64,000 bases of DNA. Origin: Halorubrum sp. Atlit-26R (GTDB taxonomy: Archaea > Halobacteriota > Halobacteria > Halobacteriales > Haloferacaceae). Positions within the stretch are counted from its first letter, which is position 1, and every line of letters begins with the position of its first letter. The DNA is taken from NCBI RefSeq assembly GCF_003666015.1, contig NZ_QPLT01000001.1, positions 186,001 to 250,000 on the forward strand, read 5' to 3'. The position numbers were made by a program, and so were the translations under genes. Below the pieces are notes generated by a model that saw nothing but the letters and a program-made list of their open reading frames with translations, was not told the DNA's origin and ran no database searches. Below, in pieces: positions 17,557-27,256 of this stretch.

Positions 17557-18005
17557 GGCTTCCGGCGCTCGATGACCGCGAGGATCTCAGCGAGCTGTCC
17601 GAGCGTCATCTCGGTCCGTCCTTCCAGCGCCTGCTGGACCTCCTGACCGGTGAGGTCGGCGTCGATCTTCGCGGCGATCGCGTCGACGTCGAGGACGGCG
17701 GTCGCCATCCCCATCAACAGGTGATCGCGCACCTCTGCCACCATCGCGTCGGCGTCGCGGTCCGGGTCTGCCGCCGCGAGGACGGCCGCCGCGTCCGCGA
17801 GCGAGAGCGCCGCGACGTCCCCGTCGCGGACGGCGTTCGCGTCCGTCTCGGACAGTCCGACCTCGTCGACGAGCCGGTCGCCATCGACGCTCGCCGCCGC
17901 CTCCGAGACCATCGTTTCGAAGGCGGCGAGCAGATCCGCCGCCGCCGGTTCGTCGGCGTCGACGTCGGGTCCGGCTCCGCGGCCGTCGACGACCTCGTGG
18001 AACAT
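17553..18005 (-). CDS. DUF5791-type haloarchaeal protein
   Basis: A 150-aa acidic helical protein starting MFHEVVDG. The C-terminal part (LLMGMATAVLDVDAIAAKID; GQEVQQALEGRTEMTLGQL) matches my recollection of the DUF5791 family of haloarchaea. The pattern of short helices with a DxxTVxxA-like repeat (SETDANAVRDGDVAALSLAD) recalls helix-turn-helix folds, but DNA binding is not shown. The start at 18005 is the conserved MFHEVVD; longer frames run through the neighbour. It overlaps the SDR-like gene by 4 nt. Confidence 0.85.
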   Translation of the reverse strand: MFHEVVDGRGAGPDVDADEPAAADLLAAFETMVSEAAASVDGDRLVDEVGLSETDANAVRDGDVAALSLADAAAVLAAADPDRDADAMVAEVRDHLLMGMATAVLDVDAIAAKIDADLTGQEVQQALEGRTEMTLGQLAEILAVIERRKP

Positions 18006-18064
18006 ACCGCCACTCGGTCGCCGCGTCTCAAAACGCCTGCGGTCGGCGGCCTCAACGGCGCCCG

Positions 18065-21000
18065 TCAGTCCCCCTGCGCGGCCTCGCAGTCGTCGCTTTC
18101 CGCCGGCGACGCGGTCAGCGCCCCCGGGCACGGCCAGCCGCCGGAGGTCTCGTCGCGCGTTCCGCCGACGTCGCCGACGCCCGGCGGCCCGGCGGGGACG
18201 GCGACGGCGACGACCGTCCGCGTCTCGAACGCGACCGGCTCGGTCCTCCCGAGCGCGACCGACTCGCCGTCCACGTCGACGCTGACCGCGCCGGGTTCCC
18301 GGACGTACTCGAACGGGCGGTCTGGCGTCCCGACGTTCGCGCGGAGGACGAACCGCGGGTACTCCCCGCGCACCTCCACGTTCCACGCGTTGACCGTCGC
18401 CACCCAGTAGCCGGGGACGGGCGCGACCGGAAGTCCCGCCCCCACGGTCCGAACGGGCTTCGGAACACGCTCGTCCGGCACCGACGCGACAGCCTTCTGA
18501 GCGCGGGATTCGATCTTCGACTCGACCTTCTTCCGGCGAACCGCGCGGGACGCGGCCGTCGTCTCGTCGACGAATCGGGCCGGAACACGGACCGCGTTCC
18601 GCCCCGCCTCCTCGCGCGTCGCGACCCGGAGGTGCGCCGCGAGCCCGAGCCGCCCGGCCGACGAAAGGGCCCCGATCCGGGCCGCCTCGCTCGCGACGCG
18701 GTTCGCGTACTCGCCGTCGCCGACTGCGACGGCCCTCTCGCCGAGCGAGTCGTACTCGGCCGCAGTGTTCTCCAACACCGCGTTCCGCTCTTCGCGCGAG
18801 AGGTCGGTCCGCTCCGCGAGCCGGTTCGCCAGCGCGTCGTTGACGCGGTCAAGCGAGGCGTCGATCCGGCCGGCGAGCGCGCGTCGGTCGGCGCGCAAGT
18901 CGTCGTCGTCGGCCGCCGCGAGCGCCTCGTCGGCCGCGAGGAGCGACCGCCCGGCGACGCCGAGGCGGACCGTGTCGTCGGTGCCGAGGATCCGGTCGGC
19001 GATGCCGCCCGAGACGTCGCTGTACGGGAGCGTGACGTAGTTCACGTTCCGGGTCGCGAGCGGTCGCGTCGTCGTGCCGTCGACGCCCTCGACGCGCTCG
19101 CCGTCGACCGCCGTCCGCGGGAGGTATCCCGGCGACCCCTCCGGGGCGAACGTGACGGCGCCGCCCGGCCCCTCGTCGCCGACGCTGTAAGTCCCCGGGT
19201 CGCGGGCGGCCTCGCGGCTGGCGATCACCTCGCCGACGGGCGGTCCCCCGAACGCGTCGTTCACGCGGTCGAGCACGCCCTCCGTCGCCGCCTCCCTGTC
19301 TTCGGACGCCGATTCGAGCTCCGCGATCACGGCGTCGAGGTACGCGACGCGGGCGGCGACGCGTCCTCGGTCGACCGCGCCGTCGTATCTCGACGGGGCG
19401 TCGCGGAGCGCGTCCCGGCGGTCGCGCACGGTCGCGGCGAGGTCCCGGTACGGGGTCGACTTCCCGGCCGCGGTGTCCGCCATCGACGCCTCGGTCTCAA
19501 TCTCGCGGACGCGCTCCGACAGCGACGAGACGTCCCTCGCGATCCGGTCTACGTCCGCGTCCGACCGGTCGCCGTACACGACCGTCGACCGCGTCTCGTC
19601 GCCCCCTTCGACGGCGTCGCGCGCCAGTCGATCCACGTCACCGTCCGTCTCGACGTTCAGGTCCGACCTCGCGGCCGCCGGGGTGTCCGCGAGGTCCGGG
19701 CCGTCGACGCCGCGACCGTCGCCGAACGTCGCCGTCGGCCTGTCGGGCGCGTCGTCGCGCGGCGCGTACGTCCCGGTCACCGACACGCGGACGCGGTACC
19801 GGTCCGTCGCCTCGTCGCGCGTCACGGCGCGGTCGACGCGCACGTCCTGTACCGTTCCGTTCGGTCCCCGCTCGACGACCCGTCGCTCCCACGTCGCGGT
19901 CGCGGCGCGCTCGACGAGGACCTCCCGGGTTGCGCCGCCGAACGACACGGACTCGCCGGCCGACACCGTCTCACCGTCGGTCCCCGTTCGGAGGTCACTC
20001 CCGTCGACCACGCGGACGCGCTCCGTCCGCGACGTGTCGACCCGCCGCCAGGGCTCGTCGAGCAGCGATCGGGGGCGGTCCGGCGTCACGGGGCCGCCGT
20101 CGGCCACCCGGGTCGTCTCCGTCTCCGCGGTCGCCTCGACGCGGTGGCTCGCCCGCACGATCGATTCGAGGTCGTCGTGGACGCGGGTCGCCGCGCGGTC
20201 GGCCGCGTGCCCGACCTCGACCGACGCGGTCTCGCTCGTCGCGTCCGCGCCCGGATCGAAGGCGGCGTCCTCGCTCGCCGTCTCGTCGCCGGTCGAAGCT
20301 GAGGTTCCCCCCTCGCCGTCCCCCGTCCCCGTCGGGGTCGGCGCTCCGAGGACGGCGTCCGTCCAGGCGGCCTCGCGGACGCCGGTCGGAGACAACAGGT
20401 CGGTCACGCCGGTCCGGGCGGTCGCTCGCGCGACGCCGCCGCGCGCGTCGGGGTCGCTGGTCCCGAACACGTCCCGCTGGACGCGGACGATCCCGGCGTT
20501 CGTCGACAGCTCGACGTGGCGGTTCGCGACGACGTTCTCGACGGGGGCGCCGGCGTACTGGCCGTACCCCCGTGCCCACGCTATCGCGTAGAGGCTGGCG
20601 GTGACCTGTCGCCCGAGTCCGGGCCCCTCGACGGGTCCGCGGTTGAGTCGGCGCTCGAACCGCTCGGTCCGCTCGTGGGCGGCAAGCGTCGGCACGGGGA
20701 CCGTGACCGTCCGCGGTCGCGTCCGGTTCACGACCGTCCGACCGTTCCGCGTCGCGGTCGTCGCGACGCCCTCGAACGTGACTCGGGTCGCGGTCCCGTT
20801 GGCGGCCGGTTCGACGCGGACCCGCTCCCGTGCGGCGACGAGATCCTCCGCCGAGTCGACGGACGGGAGCGAGACGTTCGCCGTCACGGTACCGCGGTCG
20901 CTCTCGACCGCGCGCAACGCCTCGGCCCCGGCGAGCGCGAGCCGAATCCGGAACGCGTCCTCGAACGCGGACTCCTCGCGGACCGCCTCGGCATCCGGTC

Positions 21001-21295
21001 CCGCTCCCTTCGGTGCGCGCGTCACCGGCTCCGCCGCCGCGTCGTGGGCGGCCTCGCGGGCGGCGCTCCTGAGCGCGGCGGTGGCGTCGGCGTCGACCCG
21101 CTCCACCGCGCGTTCGACGCGGCGGTCCTCGCCGACCAGTCCCTGCTGGGCGAGCCCGGCGGCGTACGCCGAACTCGTCACGAGCAGCAGCACGCCGACC
21201 AGCGCGAAGGGCACTCGCGCCCGCTCGTCGACGGCGAACGTCCGCGGCCGCCGACCGAGCGTCGACCGTCGATCGTCCCGGCTCCCCACGGTCAC
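18065..21295 (-). CDS. Large exported/membrane protein of the Pil cluster (DUF7286-like)
   Basis: A 1076-aa protein from GTG 21295, overlapping the upstream stop (GTGA). One membrane helix is near residue 30 (FALVGVLLLVTSSAYAAGLA); nearly all the rest would lie outside, with long charged helical stretches (DRRVERAVERVDADATAALR). There is a conserved region NVNYVTLPYSDVSGGIADRI and a C-terminal part with PVAPVPGYWVATVNAWNVEV and YPRFVLRANVG, which looks like a beta domain. No enzyme motif is visible. Comparable very long proteins accompany haloarchaeal PilB/PilC pairs. A surface or pilus assembly role is inference. Confidence 0.8.
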   Translation of the reverse strand: MTVGSRDDRRSTLGRRPRTFAVDERARVPFALVGVLLLVTSSAYAAGLAQQGLVGEDRRVERAVERVDADATAALRSAAREAAHDAAAEPVTRAPKGAGPDAEAVREESAFEDAFRIRLALAGAEALRAVESDRGTVTANVSLPSVDSAEDLVAARERVRVEPAANGTATRVTFEGVATTATRNGRTVVNRTRPRTVTVPVPTLAAHERTERFERRLNRGPVEGPGLGRQVTASLYAIAWARGYGQYAGAPVENVVANRHVELSTNAGIVRVQRDVFGTSDPDARGGVARATARTGVTDLLSPTGVREAAWTDAVLGAPTPTGTGDGEGGTSASTGDETASEDAAFDPGADATSETASVEVGHAADRAATRVHDDLESIVRASHRVEATAETETTRVADGGPVTPDRPRSLLDEPWRRVDTSRTERVRVVDGSDLRTGTDGETVSAGESVSFGGATREVLVERAATATWERRVVERGPNGTVQDVRVDRAVTRDEATDRYRVRVSVTGTYAPRDDAPDRPTATFGDGRGVDGPDLADTPAAARSDLNVETDGDVDRLARDAVEGGDETRSTVVYGDRSDADVDRIARDVSSLSERVREIETEASMADTAAGKSTPYRDLAATVRDRRDALRDAPSRYDGAVDRGRVAARVAYLDAVIAELESASEDREAATEGVLDRVNDAFGGPPVGEVIASREAARDPGTYSVGDEGPGGAVTFAPEGSPGYLPRTAVDGERVEGVDGTTTRPLATRNVNYVTLPYSDVSGGIADRILGTDDTVRLGVAGRSLLAADEALAAADDDDLRADRRALAGRIDASLDRVNDALANRLAERTDLSREERNAVLENTAAEYDSLGERAVAVGDGEYANRVASEAARIGALSSAGRLGLAAHLRVATREEAGRNAVRVPARFVDETTAASRAVRRKKVESKIESRAQKAVASVPDERVPKPVRTVGAGLPVAPVPGYWVATVNAWNVEVRGEYPRFVLRANVGTPDRPFEYVREPGAVSVDVDGESVALGRTEPVAFETRTVVAVAVPAGPPGVGDVGGTRDETSGGWPCPGALTASPAESDDCEAAQGD

Positions 21296-21882
21296 CACCT
21301 CCGGACGACGATCCGAACCACGGGATCCGGACCGTCGGGATCGGACGCCGATTCGCCGTCCCCGTCCGACGGAAGCGGCTGTCTGACGACTGCGACGCCG
21401 ACGGTGGCGTCCCGCGGTGGCTCCGGTCCGACGGCGACTATCCATCGGTCCTCATCCGCCGCCGTCCCGTCCGAGGCGGTCGCCGATGACTCCCCTCGCG
21501 TCCGGTACCGCTCCGGGACGCCGGCGATCCGCTCGTCCGTCCGCGTCGGCTCGTCGACGGCAACGTCGACGCGCGTCCGCGGGCCGACACCGGTTCGGAC
21601 CGCACCGATCGCCCGGCGATCGAACGCGCCCTTCGCGTCTCCCTCGGCTGCCCCGTCGGCGATCAGCGCGAGCAGCTCCGCGCGCGTCGCGTGGATCCGT
21701 CGCGTCCCGTTCGGCGCGTCGTCGTCGGGATACGTCACGGTCGCGGTCTCGGAGACGAGCCGGTCCGCGGCGTCGGTCGCTGTCGGGCCGTCGGGGCCGC
21801 CGGCGTCGCTCGCGCCGAGCGCGACGACGCTCGCGGAGACGCACAGCAGCAGCACGGTCACGTCGAGGACGGTGCTGGTCAC
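21292..21882 (-). CDS. Single-helix exported protein of the Pil cluster (DUF7284-like)
   Basis: A 196-aa protein from GTG 21882, overlapping the previous gene by GTGA. The N-terminus is STVLDVTVLLLCVSASVVAL, a pilin-like or signal-anchor hydrophobic stretch starting at about residue 8. The remainder is extracellular-type, acidic, with TATVTYPDDDAPNGTRRI and WIVAVGPEPPRDATVGVAVV. I see no class III signal-peptidase motif of the usual form. Function unknown; the family number is from memory. Confidence 0.75.
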   Translation of the reverse strand: MTSTVLDVTVLLLCVSASVVALGASDAGGPDGPTATDAADRLVSETATVTYPDDDAPNGTRRIHATRAELLALIADGAAEGDAKGAFDRRAIGAVRTGVGPRTRVDVAVDEPTRTDERIAGVPERYRTRGESSATASDGTAADEDRWIVAVGPEPPRDATVGVAVVRQPLPSDGDGESASDPDGPDPVVRIVVRRW

Positions 21883-22352
21883 CGCCACACCACCGCCCGG
21901 AGCGTCCCGCGGACGTTGCGGCCGGGCGCTACCCGGACCGTCACCCGCCGCTCGGCGACCGCGACCGCGTCCGGAGACCTGGCCTCCGGCGGTCCGGGAG
22001 CGTCCGGGCCCGACGCGGCCAGCCACCGCTCGCCGCCCGCCTCCAGTTCGATCGCGGTCTCGGTCCCCGGCGCTTCGACTCGCCGCATCCGGCTCGGATC
22101 GACGACGCCGCCGACGGTGACCGTCTCCTCGACGCGGTCGAGCGCCGCCCTCGCGGCCGACCGACCGTCGTCGGGCGCCGCGTCCGCGAACGCGCCGGCG
22201 TACAGCCCCAGCGCGAGGCCGACGACCACAACCGCAACGAGCGCGGCGGTCGGTTCGACGGCGGCGCGGTCGGCGGTCGAGAACGTCGCGCCAGATCGCT
22301 CCGGCGCATCCGGCGTCTCCGATCTGTCCGACCTCACGAGAGCATGTAACAC
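21879..22352 (-). CDS. Single-helix exported protein of the Pil cluster (DUF7285-like)
   Basis: A 157-aa protein. A polar N-terminus of about 35 residues is followed by one hydrophobic helix, AALVAVVVVGLALGLYAGAF, then an outer domain with VEETVTVGGVVDPSRMRRVE and RVTVRVAPGRNVRGTLRAVV. This topology is like a minor pilin or pilus assembly factor. It overlaps the next gene by 4 nt (GTGA) and starts 7 nt after the DUF7283-like gene, so the four genes from 22859 to 18065 form one unit. Confidence 0.75.
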   Translation of the reverse strand: MLHALVRSDRSETPDAPERSGATFSTADRAAVEPTAALVAVVVVGLALGLYAGAFADAAPDDGRSAARAALDRVEETVTVGGVVDPSRMRRVEAPGTETAIELEAGGERWLAASGPDAPGPPEARSPDAVAVAERRVTVRVAPGRNVRGTLRAVVWR

Positions 22353-22358
22353 CCGAGA

Positions 22359-22859
22359 TCACCCCACGAGCGTGACGCGGACGTCGCCGTAGTGGACCCG
22401 TCGAACCGTGACCCGCTCCGGCGCGGGCGTCCACGCCGCGTCCGCCGATCGCGCGCGCTCGGCCGCCGCCGCGAGCGCCGCCGGATCGTCGAACGCGGCG
22501 TCCGGGGGAGCGCCGGCGAGGACGCGCCGAAGCCGTGCGTCCGTCGTCGCCTCCGGGCTCACCCCCGCCGCCGGCCGGATCACCGGCGTGATCCGCGGGG
22601 CGTCGAGCGGTGCCCGCGCCGTCCCCCGATCGTCGCCGAGCGAGACGGACCCCTCCGCGAGCCGGAGCCGCTCCGCGGCGATCCCGTGTTCTGCTGTCGC
22701 CGGGTACTCCCCGTCCGCGACCGAGTCGATCGTGCGCGCTACACCGTCGGCGTCCGGCGGCGGCGAGGCCGGAAACGAGGCGGCCACGCCGACGGCCGCG
22801 ACGCTCACGACGGCCAGACCGAGCCACGCGTACGTGGCGTCGAGGTGCGTCTCGAACAT
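22359..22859 (-). CDS. Exported protein of the Pil cluster (DUF7283-like)
   Basis: A 166-aa protein with MFETHLDATYAWLGLAVVSV at the N-terminus: a pilin-like hydrophobic helix after a short charged lead. The rest is outer domain with SVADGEYPATAEHGIAAERL and APRITPVIRPAAG. A TATA box 27 nt upstream makes it the first gene of the four-gene accessory operon. The family appears tied to PilB/PilC pairs in haloarchaea. Its exact role is unknown. Confidence 0.78.
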   Translation of the reverse strand: MFETHLDATYAWLGLAVVSVAAVGVAASFPASPPPDADGVARTIDSVADGEYPATAEHGIAAERLRLAEGSVSLGDDRGTARAPLDAPRITPVIRPAAGVSPEATTDARLRRVLAGAPPDAAFDDPAALAAAAERARSADAAWTPAPERVTVRRVHYGDVRVTLVG

Positions 22860-22881
22860 GGCGCGGCTGGCCGCGGCTTGG

Positions 22882-22890
22882 TATATAAAT
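22882..22890 (-). promoter_or_regulatory. TATA box of the 22859 to 18065 accessory operon
   Basis: The plus strand reads TATATAAAT; its centre is about 27 nt before the ATG at 22859, so the mRNA is probably leaderless. Confidence 0.7.
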
Positions 22891-22943
22891 GATCGGCGCG
22901 GACGTCGGGTCCGAACGCGATCTCGTTCCCCCGCCGGCCGACT

Positions 22944-24776
22944 TCAAAACAGGAGGCCGGCGCCGGCGAACGCGACGAGGAACGTCGCGGTGGCCGTCGG
23001 CAGCGCGATGCCGATCCGATACGCCACCAGCGTCCGGTCGAACCCCCGCTCCAAGCCGGTCGCAAGTCCGGTAAGGAGCGCGGCGAGCAGCAGCACATAG
23101 GTCCCGACGATACGTCCGAGGACCGGCACCGACAGGGTCCCCGCGCCGCCGCTCGCCTCTGCCGCGCCGCTCCCGCCCGCCGCACCGCCGGCGCCGGCGG
23201 TCGCTCCGCCTCCGGCGCTCAGCCCCCCGCCGAGCGCGTCGGCCCCCGCGGCCGCCCCGGCGCCGAGACCGCCCACGTCGACCGCGTCGATCCCCGTCGC
23301 GAGCGCGACGGTCGCCCCGCCGACGAGCGGCGCGAACACCGCCGCGGTGTTCGAGAGCGTCCCCGTGACGGTCGCCAGCTGACGGCGCGCGTCGCGTTCG
23401 AGCTCGCGCAGCTCCTCCAGCTGGTCGGCGAGTTCCAGCAGAACGTCTCCGGCCGGCCGGCCCTCGCGCGCGGCGACGGCGAGCAGCGCGATCGCGCCCC
23501 GGAGCCGGGGCGACGGGACGGCGGCCGCCGGTCCGCCCTGTCCTAAGAACGCCTCGCGGACGCCGACCCGCAGCGTGTCGCTCCGCCGCCCGGCGCGCTC
23601 GAACAGCTCGCCGGTCGCGCCGTCCAGCCGCTCGCCGGCGTTCGCGACCGCGGTCTCGACCGCGACGCCCTCCGCCACGTCGCCGCCGATCACCGTCATC
23701 GCGTCCGGGAGCCCCCGCTCGACGTCGCGCACGTCCGACAACACGGCCCGACGGGGTCTCGCAACGACGAACAGCGCGCTCCCGACGCCGACGCCGACCC
23801 CCGCGACCGGCCACGCCCACGGCGCGACGGCCTGCGCGGCGACGACGGCCGCCGCCGCCCCGAGGGCGCACCCGACGAGGAGGGCGTGGCCGCGCCGATC
23901 CGGCACGTCCGGGTGGTCACCGCCGATCTCCGGCGGCGGGAACGCGACCGGTCGCCGGAAGAGCAGCCACGCCGAGGCGGCCACCAGTCCGACGGGGAGC
24001 GCGACGAGGTACAGGCCGGCGACGAGCCCGGGACCGATGGCGACGCCGGCGGCGGCGCCCGCGGGAAGCAGCGCGATCAGCGCCAGCGGGAGCAGCACGC
24101 CGAACGCGTACAGCGCGGAGACCGGCCCGCGGACCGCGCCGACGAACGACGCGAGCCGGTCGGTCGTCCCCGAGAGCGTCGCGTCGAGCGCACGGTCCAG
24201 ACACCGCCCGCGGCGTTCCGGCGGCGCGGTCGCCGCCGTCCGGACGAGCGCCGCGGCGCGGTCGATCGCCGGGAACCACGAGCGCCACTCGCGGGCGAAC
24301 GCTTGGAGGCCGCTCGTCGGTCCGTCGGCGCTCCCCCGCTCGTGACGGGAGAGCGCCGCCGCCAGCGGTCCGTCTCCCGTCCGCCCGGCGAACCGCACCG
24401 CCCGCTCGGTCGAGGGGTCGAGCCGCATCCGCAACACGAGCCGCCCGACGAGCCCCGGCGCCGCGCCGAGCGCGCGCGTCCGCCGGAGCGACGCGAGCCA
24501 GACCGGCGCCCGGTGGACGGCGTGAGCCCCGCCGACGAAGGCGGCCAGACCGGCCGGCGCGGCGGCGACCGCGCCGGCGAGGAGCGCCGCGACGACAGTG
24601 ACGATCGCGCCCGCGACGGCGCCGACCCGATACCCCACGGCCACGACGCGCTCGGCGGAGGCGTCCCATCCGAGGAACGCGACTGCCCGGCGCAGCTCCT
24701 CCGAAACGTCCGATTCGTCGTCCCCGTTCGAGCGAAGGCCGGATTCGTCGGACGCTGTCGACCGGTGCCCCGTCAT
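22944..24776 (-). CDS. pilC: PilC/TadC-type type IV pilus inner membrane platform protein
   Basis: A 610-aa protein with two type II secretion F-like repeats. Several hydrophobic segments are seen: IVTVVAALLAGAVAAAPAGL, the stretch ALYAFGVLLPLALIALLPAG, a pair near residues 310-360, and the C-terminal LLLAALLTGLATGLERG and FLVAFAGAGLLF. Cytoplasmic helical parts include ELADQLEELRELERDARRQL, typical of the second F domain. It would form the membrane platform on which the PilB ATPase acts. The ATG at 24776 overlaps the pilB stop (ATGA), so the pair is coupled. The paralogue class (PilC1-PilC5) cannot be assigned. Confidence 0.93.
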   Translation of the reverse strand: MTGHRSTASDESGLRSNGDDESDVSEELRRAVAFLGWDASAERVVAVGYRVGAVAGAIVTVVAALLAGAVAAAPAGLAAFVGGAHAVHRAPVWLASLRRTRALGAAPGLVGRLVLRMRLDPSTERAVRFAGRTGDGPLAAALSRHERGSADGPTSGLQAFAREWRSWFPAIDRAAALVRTAATAPPERRGRCLDRALDATLSGTTDRLASFVGAVRGPVSALYAFGVLLPLALIALLPAGAAAGVAIGPGLVAGLYLVALPVGLVAASAWLLFRRPVAFPPPEIGGDHPDVPDRRGHALLVGCALGAAAAVVAAQAVAPWAWPVAGVGVGVGSALFVVARPRRAVLSDVRDVERGLPDAMTVIGGDVAEGVAVETAVANAGERLDGATGELFERAGRRSDTLRVGVREAFLGQGGPAAAVPSPRLRGAIALLAVAAREGRPAGDVLLELADQLEELRELERDARRQLATVTGTLSNTAAVFAPLVGGATVALATGIDAVDVGGLGAGAAAGADALGGGLSAGGGATAGAGGAAGGSGAAEASGGAGTLSVPVLGRIVGTYVLLLAALLTGLATGLERGFDRTLVAYRIGIALPTATATFLVAFAGAGLLF

Positions 24777-26713
24777 CGGTCGCCTCCGGCGTACCGCGCC
24801 GGCGCGATCCGTCCCGTTCGAACCGCGTCGCGGACTCGGTCGCTCCGCCGGTCGACGGCCTCTCGAACCGCCGCGTAGGATTCGCTCGATCCCGCGAGGT
24901 CCTCGATCAGTCGGCTCTCGCCGCGGTCGATACGCCCCGTCGCGACGAGTCCCTGCTCGGTCCGCTCGAAGAGCGGATCGAAGCTCACCCCGTCGCCGTG
25001 GTCGCCGACCTCGACGATCGACTCGACGCGGTGGTCGTCGAGGACCGCGATCAGGTCGGTCGCGGCGAACGACGAGCGGGCGACCCCGAGGTCGGTGACG
25101 ACGCGCTCCTCGACGGCCGCCGGGTCCTCGCCGTGGATCGTCCCGAGGACCGTCTCGCCGGCGGCCCCGACGCGCATCGCCTCGTACAGCGCCCGCGCCT
25201 CCTCGCCGCGCACCTCGCCGACGCTTATCGCGCCGCCGCCCATGCGGAGCGCGGTCCGCACGGCGTCCGCGGGCGCGAGCTCGGCGCCGTCCCCCACCCG
25301 GAGCCGCTGGGCGTCTCGCCCGGCGTCGGCGAGCGCGTCCACCGGGAGTTCCGGCGTGTCCTCGATGACGATCGTCCGGGTTTCGGGGGGCAGTTCCCAC
25401 AGCAGCGCTCCGAGCGCGGTCGTCTTGCCGGCCGCTCGACCCCCCGCGACGAGCCCGGTCACGCCGCGCTCGACGGCGACCGACAACAGCCCTGCCGCCG
25501 CGGTCGTGAGGGTGTCGACGGACACTAACCGTGCGAGCGTCCACGTCTCCGGGTCGCCGCGCCGGAAGGTGAACGAGAGGCCGTCGCTCGCCGGCGCCGT
25601 AGCGGCGGCGACCCTGACTCGCCCGGTCTCGGAGCCGATCGTCGCGTCGAGCGTCGGCGTCGCCCGCGAGAACGCCCGCCCGCTCTCTCGCCGGAGCCGC
25701 GACGCGAGGGTTGCGGCCCCCTCCGGCGGGAGACGCACGTTCGTCCGGCACCGTTCTCCGTCGAGGACCACGCGAAGCGGGTTCTCGGCGACCGGCGCAG
25801 TCACCGTCGCGTCGCTCACCCGATCGTCGGCGAAGACGTGTTCGAACGCGCCGTAGCCGTGGGTGTGTCGCCGCAGGACTTCGGTCAGGTCCGCGACCGG
25901 GTCGTCGTCGTCGGCCACGGCCCGCACCGCTCGCCCCGGCGCCCTGTCGCCGCCGCGGGGATCGTCGAGCAGCCGGTCGCGCGCGGCGGCCAGCGTCGCC
26001 ACGGTCTCGGCGTCTAAGTCGGCGCTCGGCGGCGTGAGGTGGTACGTCCTGAGGGAGCCGTCGCCCTCGTAGAGCCGGACGGTCGCCCCGGTCGAGACCG
26101 TCCAGCGGTCGACCAGCGTCGCGCCCGGCGGCGGCGCGGCCGCGACGCGCGCGGTCGCGGCCGTCGGCCCGACGTGCGCCCGCAGGCGCTCGTTCAGGTC
26201 GAGGTCGCTCTCCGCTCCGTCCGCGTCTCCCGCGAGCTCCTCGGCGGCCGACAGTAGCCCCGTCTCGGTCGCGATCCGCTTCGCGGGACCCGCCCGTCCG
26301 GCCGCCTCCGCCGCCGCGCCCAGCGGGTCTCGGACGACCCGGTCGGCGAGCCGCTCCTCGTGGAACTCGATCCGCTCGCGGAACCGTCCCGCGGCGATGA
26401 GAATATCGGCGGCGCGGTCGGCGTAGGAGCGCTCGCGCCCGCGGTGTCGAGTCCTGATCACGTCCGCGTCCCGGTCGGTGAGCGCCGCGATAACGGTCGC
26501 GAGGCAGTCCGGGCTCGCGGCGAGGTCACCGCGTCCCGGGCAGCCGTCGGCGTCGACGTCGAGGACGACCCGGTCCTCGACGCCCGTCCCCACGGGCTCG
26601 CGGAACGTCGGGTCGCACCGACACGCGCTGGAACCGTCGTCGACCCACGGGAGCTGTCGGAGGGGCGCCCCGCCGTCGCCGCCGGCGAGCCGTTCGGTGA
26701 GGTCGAGGTTCAT
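24773..26713 (-). CDS. pilB: PilB/TadA-type pilus assembly ATPase
   Basis: A 646-aa type II/IV secretion ATPase. Walker A is VAGGRAAGKTTALGALL near residue 425, the Asp box is IVIEDTPELP, Walker B is ISVGEVRGEEARAL, and the His box contains ETVLGTIHGE. A small Cys-containing region sits at the N-terminus (ACRCDP; GCPGRG; PDCLA) and may bind metal. The Walker A has RAAGKTT where many have a more Gly/Thr-rich form, but Gly-Lys-Thr is intact. It powers assembly of pilin-like subunits. A TATA box at 26735-26743 drives pilB-pilC. Confidence 0.95.
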   Translation of the reverse strand: MNLDLTERLAGGDGGAPLRQLPWVDDGSSACRCDPTFREPVGTGVEDRVVLDVDADGCPGRGDLAASPDCLATVIAALTDRDADVIRTRHRGRERSYADRAADILIAAGRFRERIEFHEERLADRVVRDPLGAAAEAAGRAGPAKRIATETGLLSAAEELAGDADGAESDLDLNERLRAHVGPTAATARVAAAPPPGATLVDRWTVSTGATVRLYEGDGSLRTYHLTPPSADLDAETVATLAAARDRLLDDPRGGDRAPGRAVRAVADDDDPVADLTEVLRRHTHGYGAFEHVFADDRVSDATVTAPVAENPLRVVLDGERCRTNVRLPPEGAATLASRLRRESGRAFSRATPTLDATIGSETGRVRVAAATAPASDGLSFTFRRGDPETWTLARLVSVDTLTTAAAGLLSVAVERGVTGLVAGGRAAGKTTALGALLWELPPETRTIVIEDTPELPVDALADAGRDAQRLRVGDGAELAPADAVRTALRMGGGAISVGEVRGEEARALYEAMRVGAAGETVLGTIHGEDPAAVEERVVTDLGVARSSFAATDLIAVLDDHRVESIVEVGDHGDGVSFDPLFERTEQGLVATGRIDRGESRLIEDLAGSSESYAAVREAVDRRSDRVRDAVRTGRIAPARYAGGDR

Positions 26714-26734
26714 GACGGGCGTGGCCGCGGTTCG

Positions 26735-26743
26735 ATATATAAA
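26735..26743 (-). promoter_or_regulatory. TATA box of the pilB-pilC operon
   Basis: ATATATAAA on the plus strand, centred 26 nt before the pilB ATG at 26713, as for a leaderless transcript. Confidence 0.7.
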
Positions 26744-26787
26744 CGATCGCCTCCCGACTCGTCTCCGCTACCCGCGGCCGATCCGCT

Positions 26788-27249
26788 TCACCCGATCCGA
26801 CCGATCCGAACCGTCGGTCCCCCGTCGTCGACGTACCGGACCCGGACCCGGTTGGCTCCCCGGCGGAGCTCGATCGGTCCGCCGACGAGTTCGACGGCGG
26901 TCTCCGCCGGTCCCGTGCCGACGCGGAGCGTGCGCTCCGGCCGGTCGTCGATCCGATACGAGAGCGCGACGCCGTCCGATCGGTCCGGTGACTCGACGAG
27001 CGCGACGCGGTCAACCTCGGCCGCGGCGAACCCCGTCGGAACGCGGAGGAGGACGGTCGTCTGTGCCGCCATCGCGGGGTCGCTCACGGGCGTCGACCCG
27101 GCGACGACGACGCCGATCGCCCGCTCTAACCGGTCCGCCTCCGCGCCGATCCGCTCCGCCGTCGTCGCGGTTCGAGCCGTCTCGACCGCGGGCATCGACG
27201 CCGCCAGCAGCGCGACCGCCACGAGCACGGTGAGAACCACGCGGATCAC
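26788..27249 (-). CDS. Secreted or anchored small protein of the Pil cluster (DUF7311-like)
   Basis: A 153-aa protein read from GTG 27249 (MIRVVLTVLVAVALLAASMP), a pilin-like N-terminal helix; the second half has beta-type sequence (TVLLRVPTGFAAAEVDRVAL; RVRVRYVDDGGPTVRIGRIG). It starts 7 nt after the stop of the coiled-coil gene. Topology suggests a pseudopilin-like protein. No processing site of a fixed form is seen; the start could also be internal. Family number from memory. Confidence 0.75.
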   Translation of the reverse strand: MIRVVLTVLVAVALLAASMPAVETARTATTAERIGAEADRLERAIGVVVAGSTPVSDPAMAAQTTVLLRVPTGFAAAEVDRVALVESPDRSDGVALSYRIDDRPERTLRVGTGPAETAVELVGGPIELRRGANRVRVRYVDDGGPTVRIGRIG

Positions 27250-27256
27250 GGGCCGC

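Noticed and set aside
22944..25751. 935-residue version of PilC
   Set aside because: The first part is out-of-frame pilB; the real start is ATG 24776, overlapping the pilB stop.
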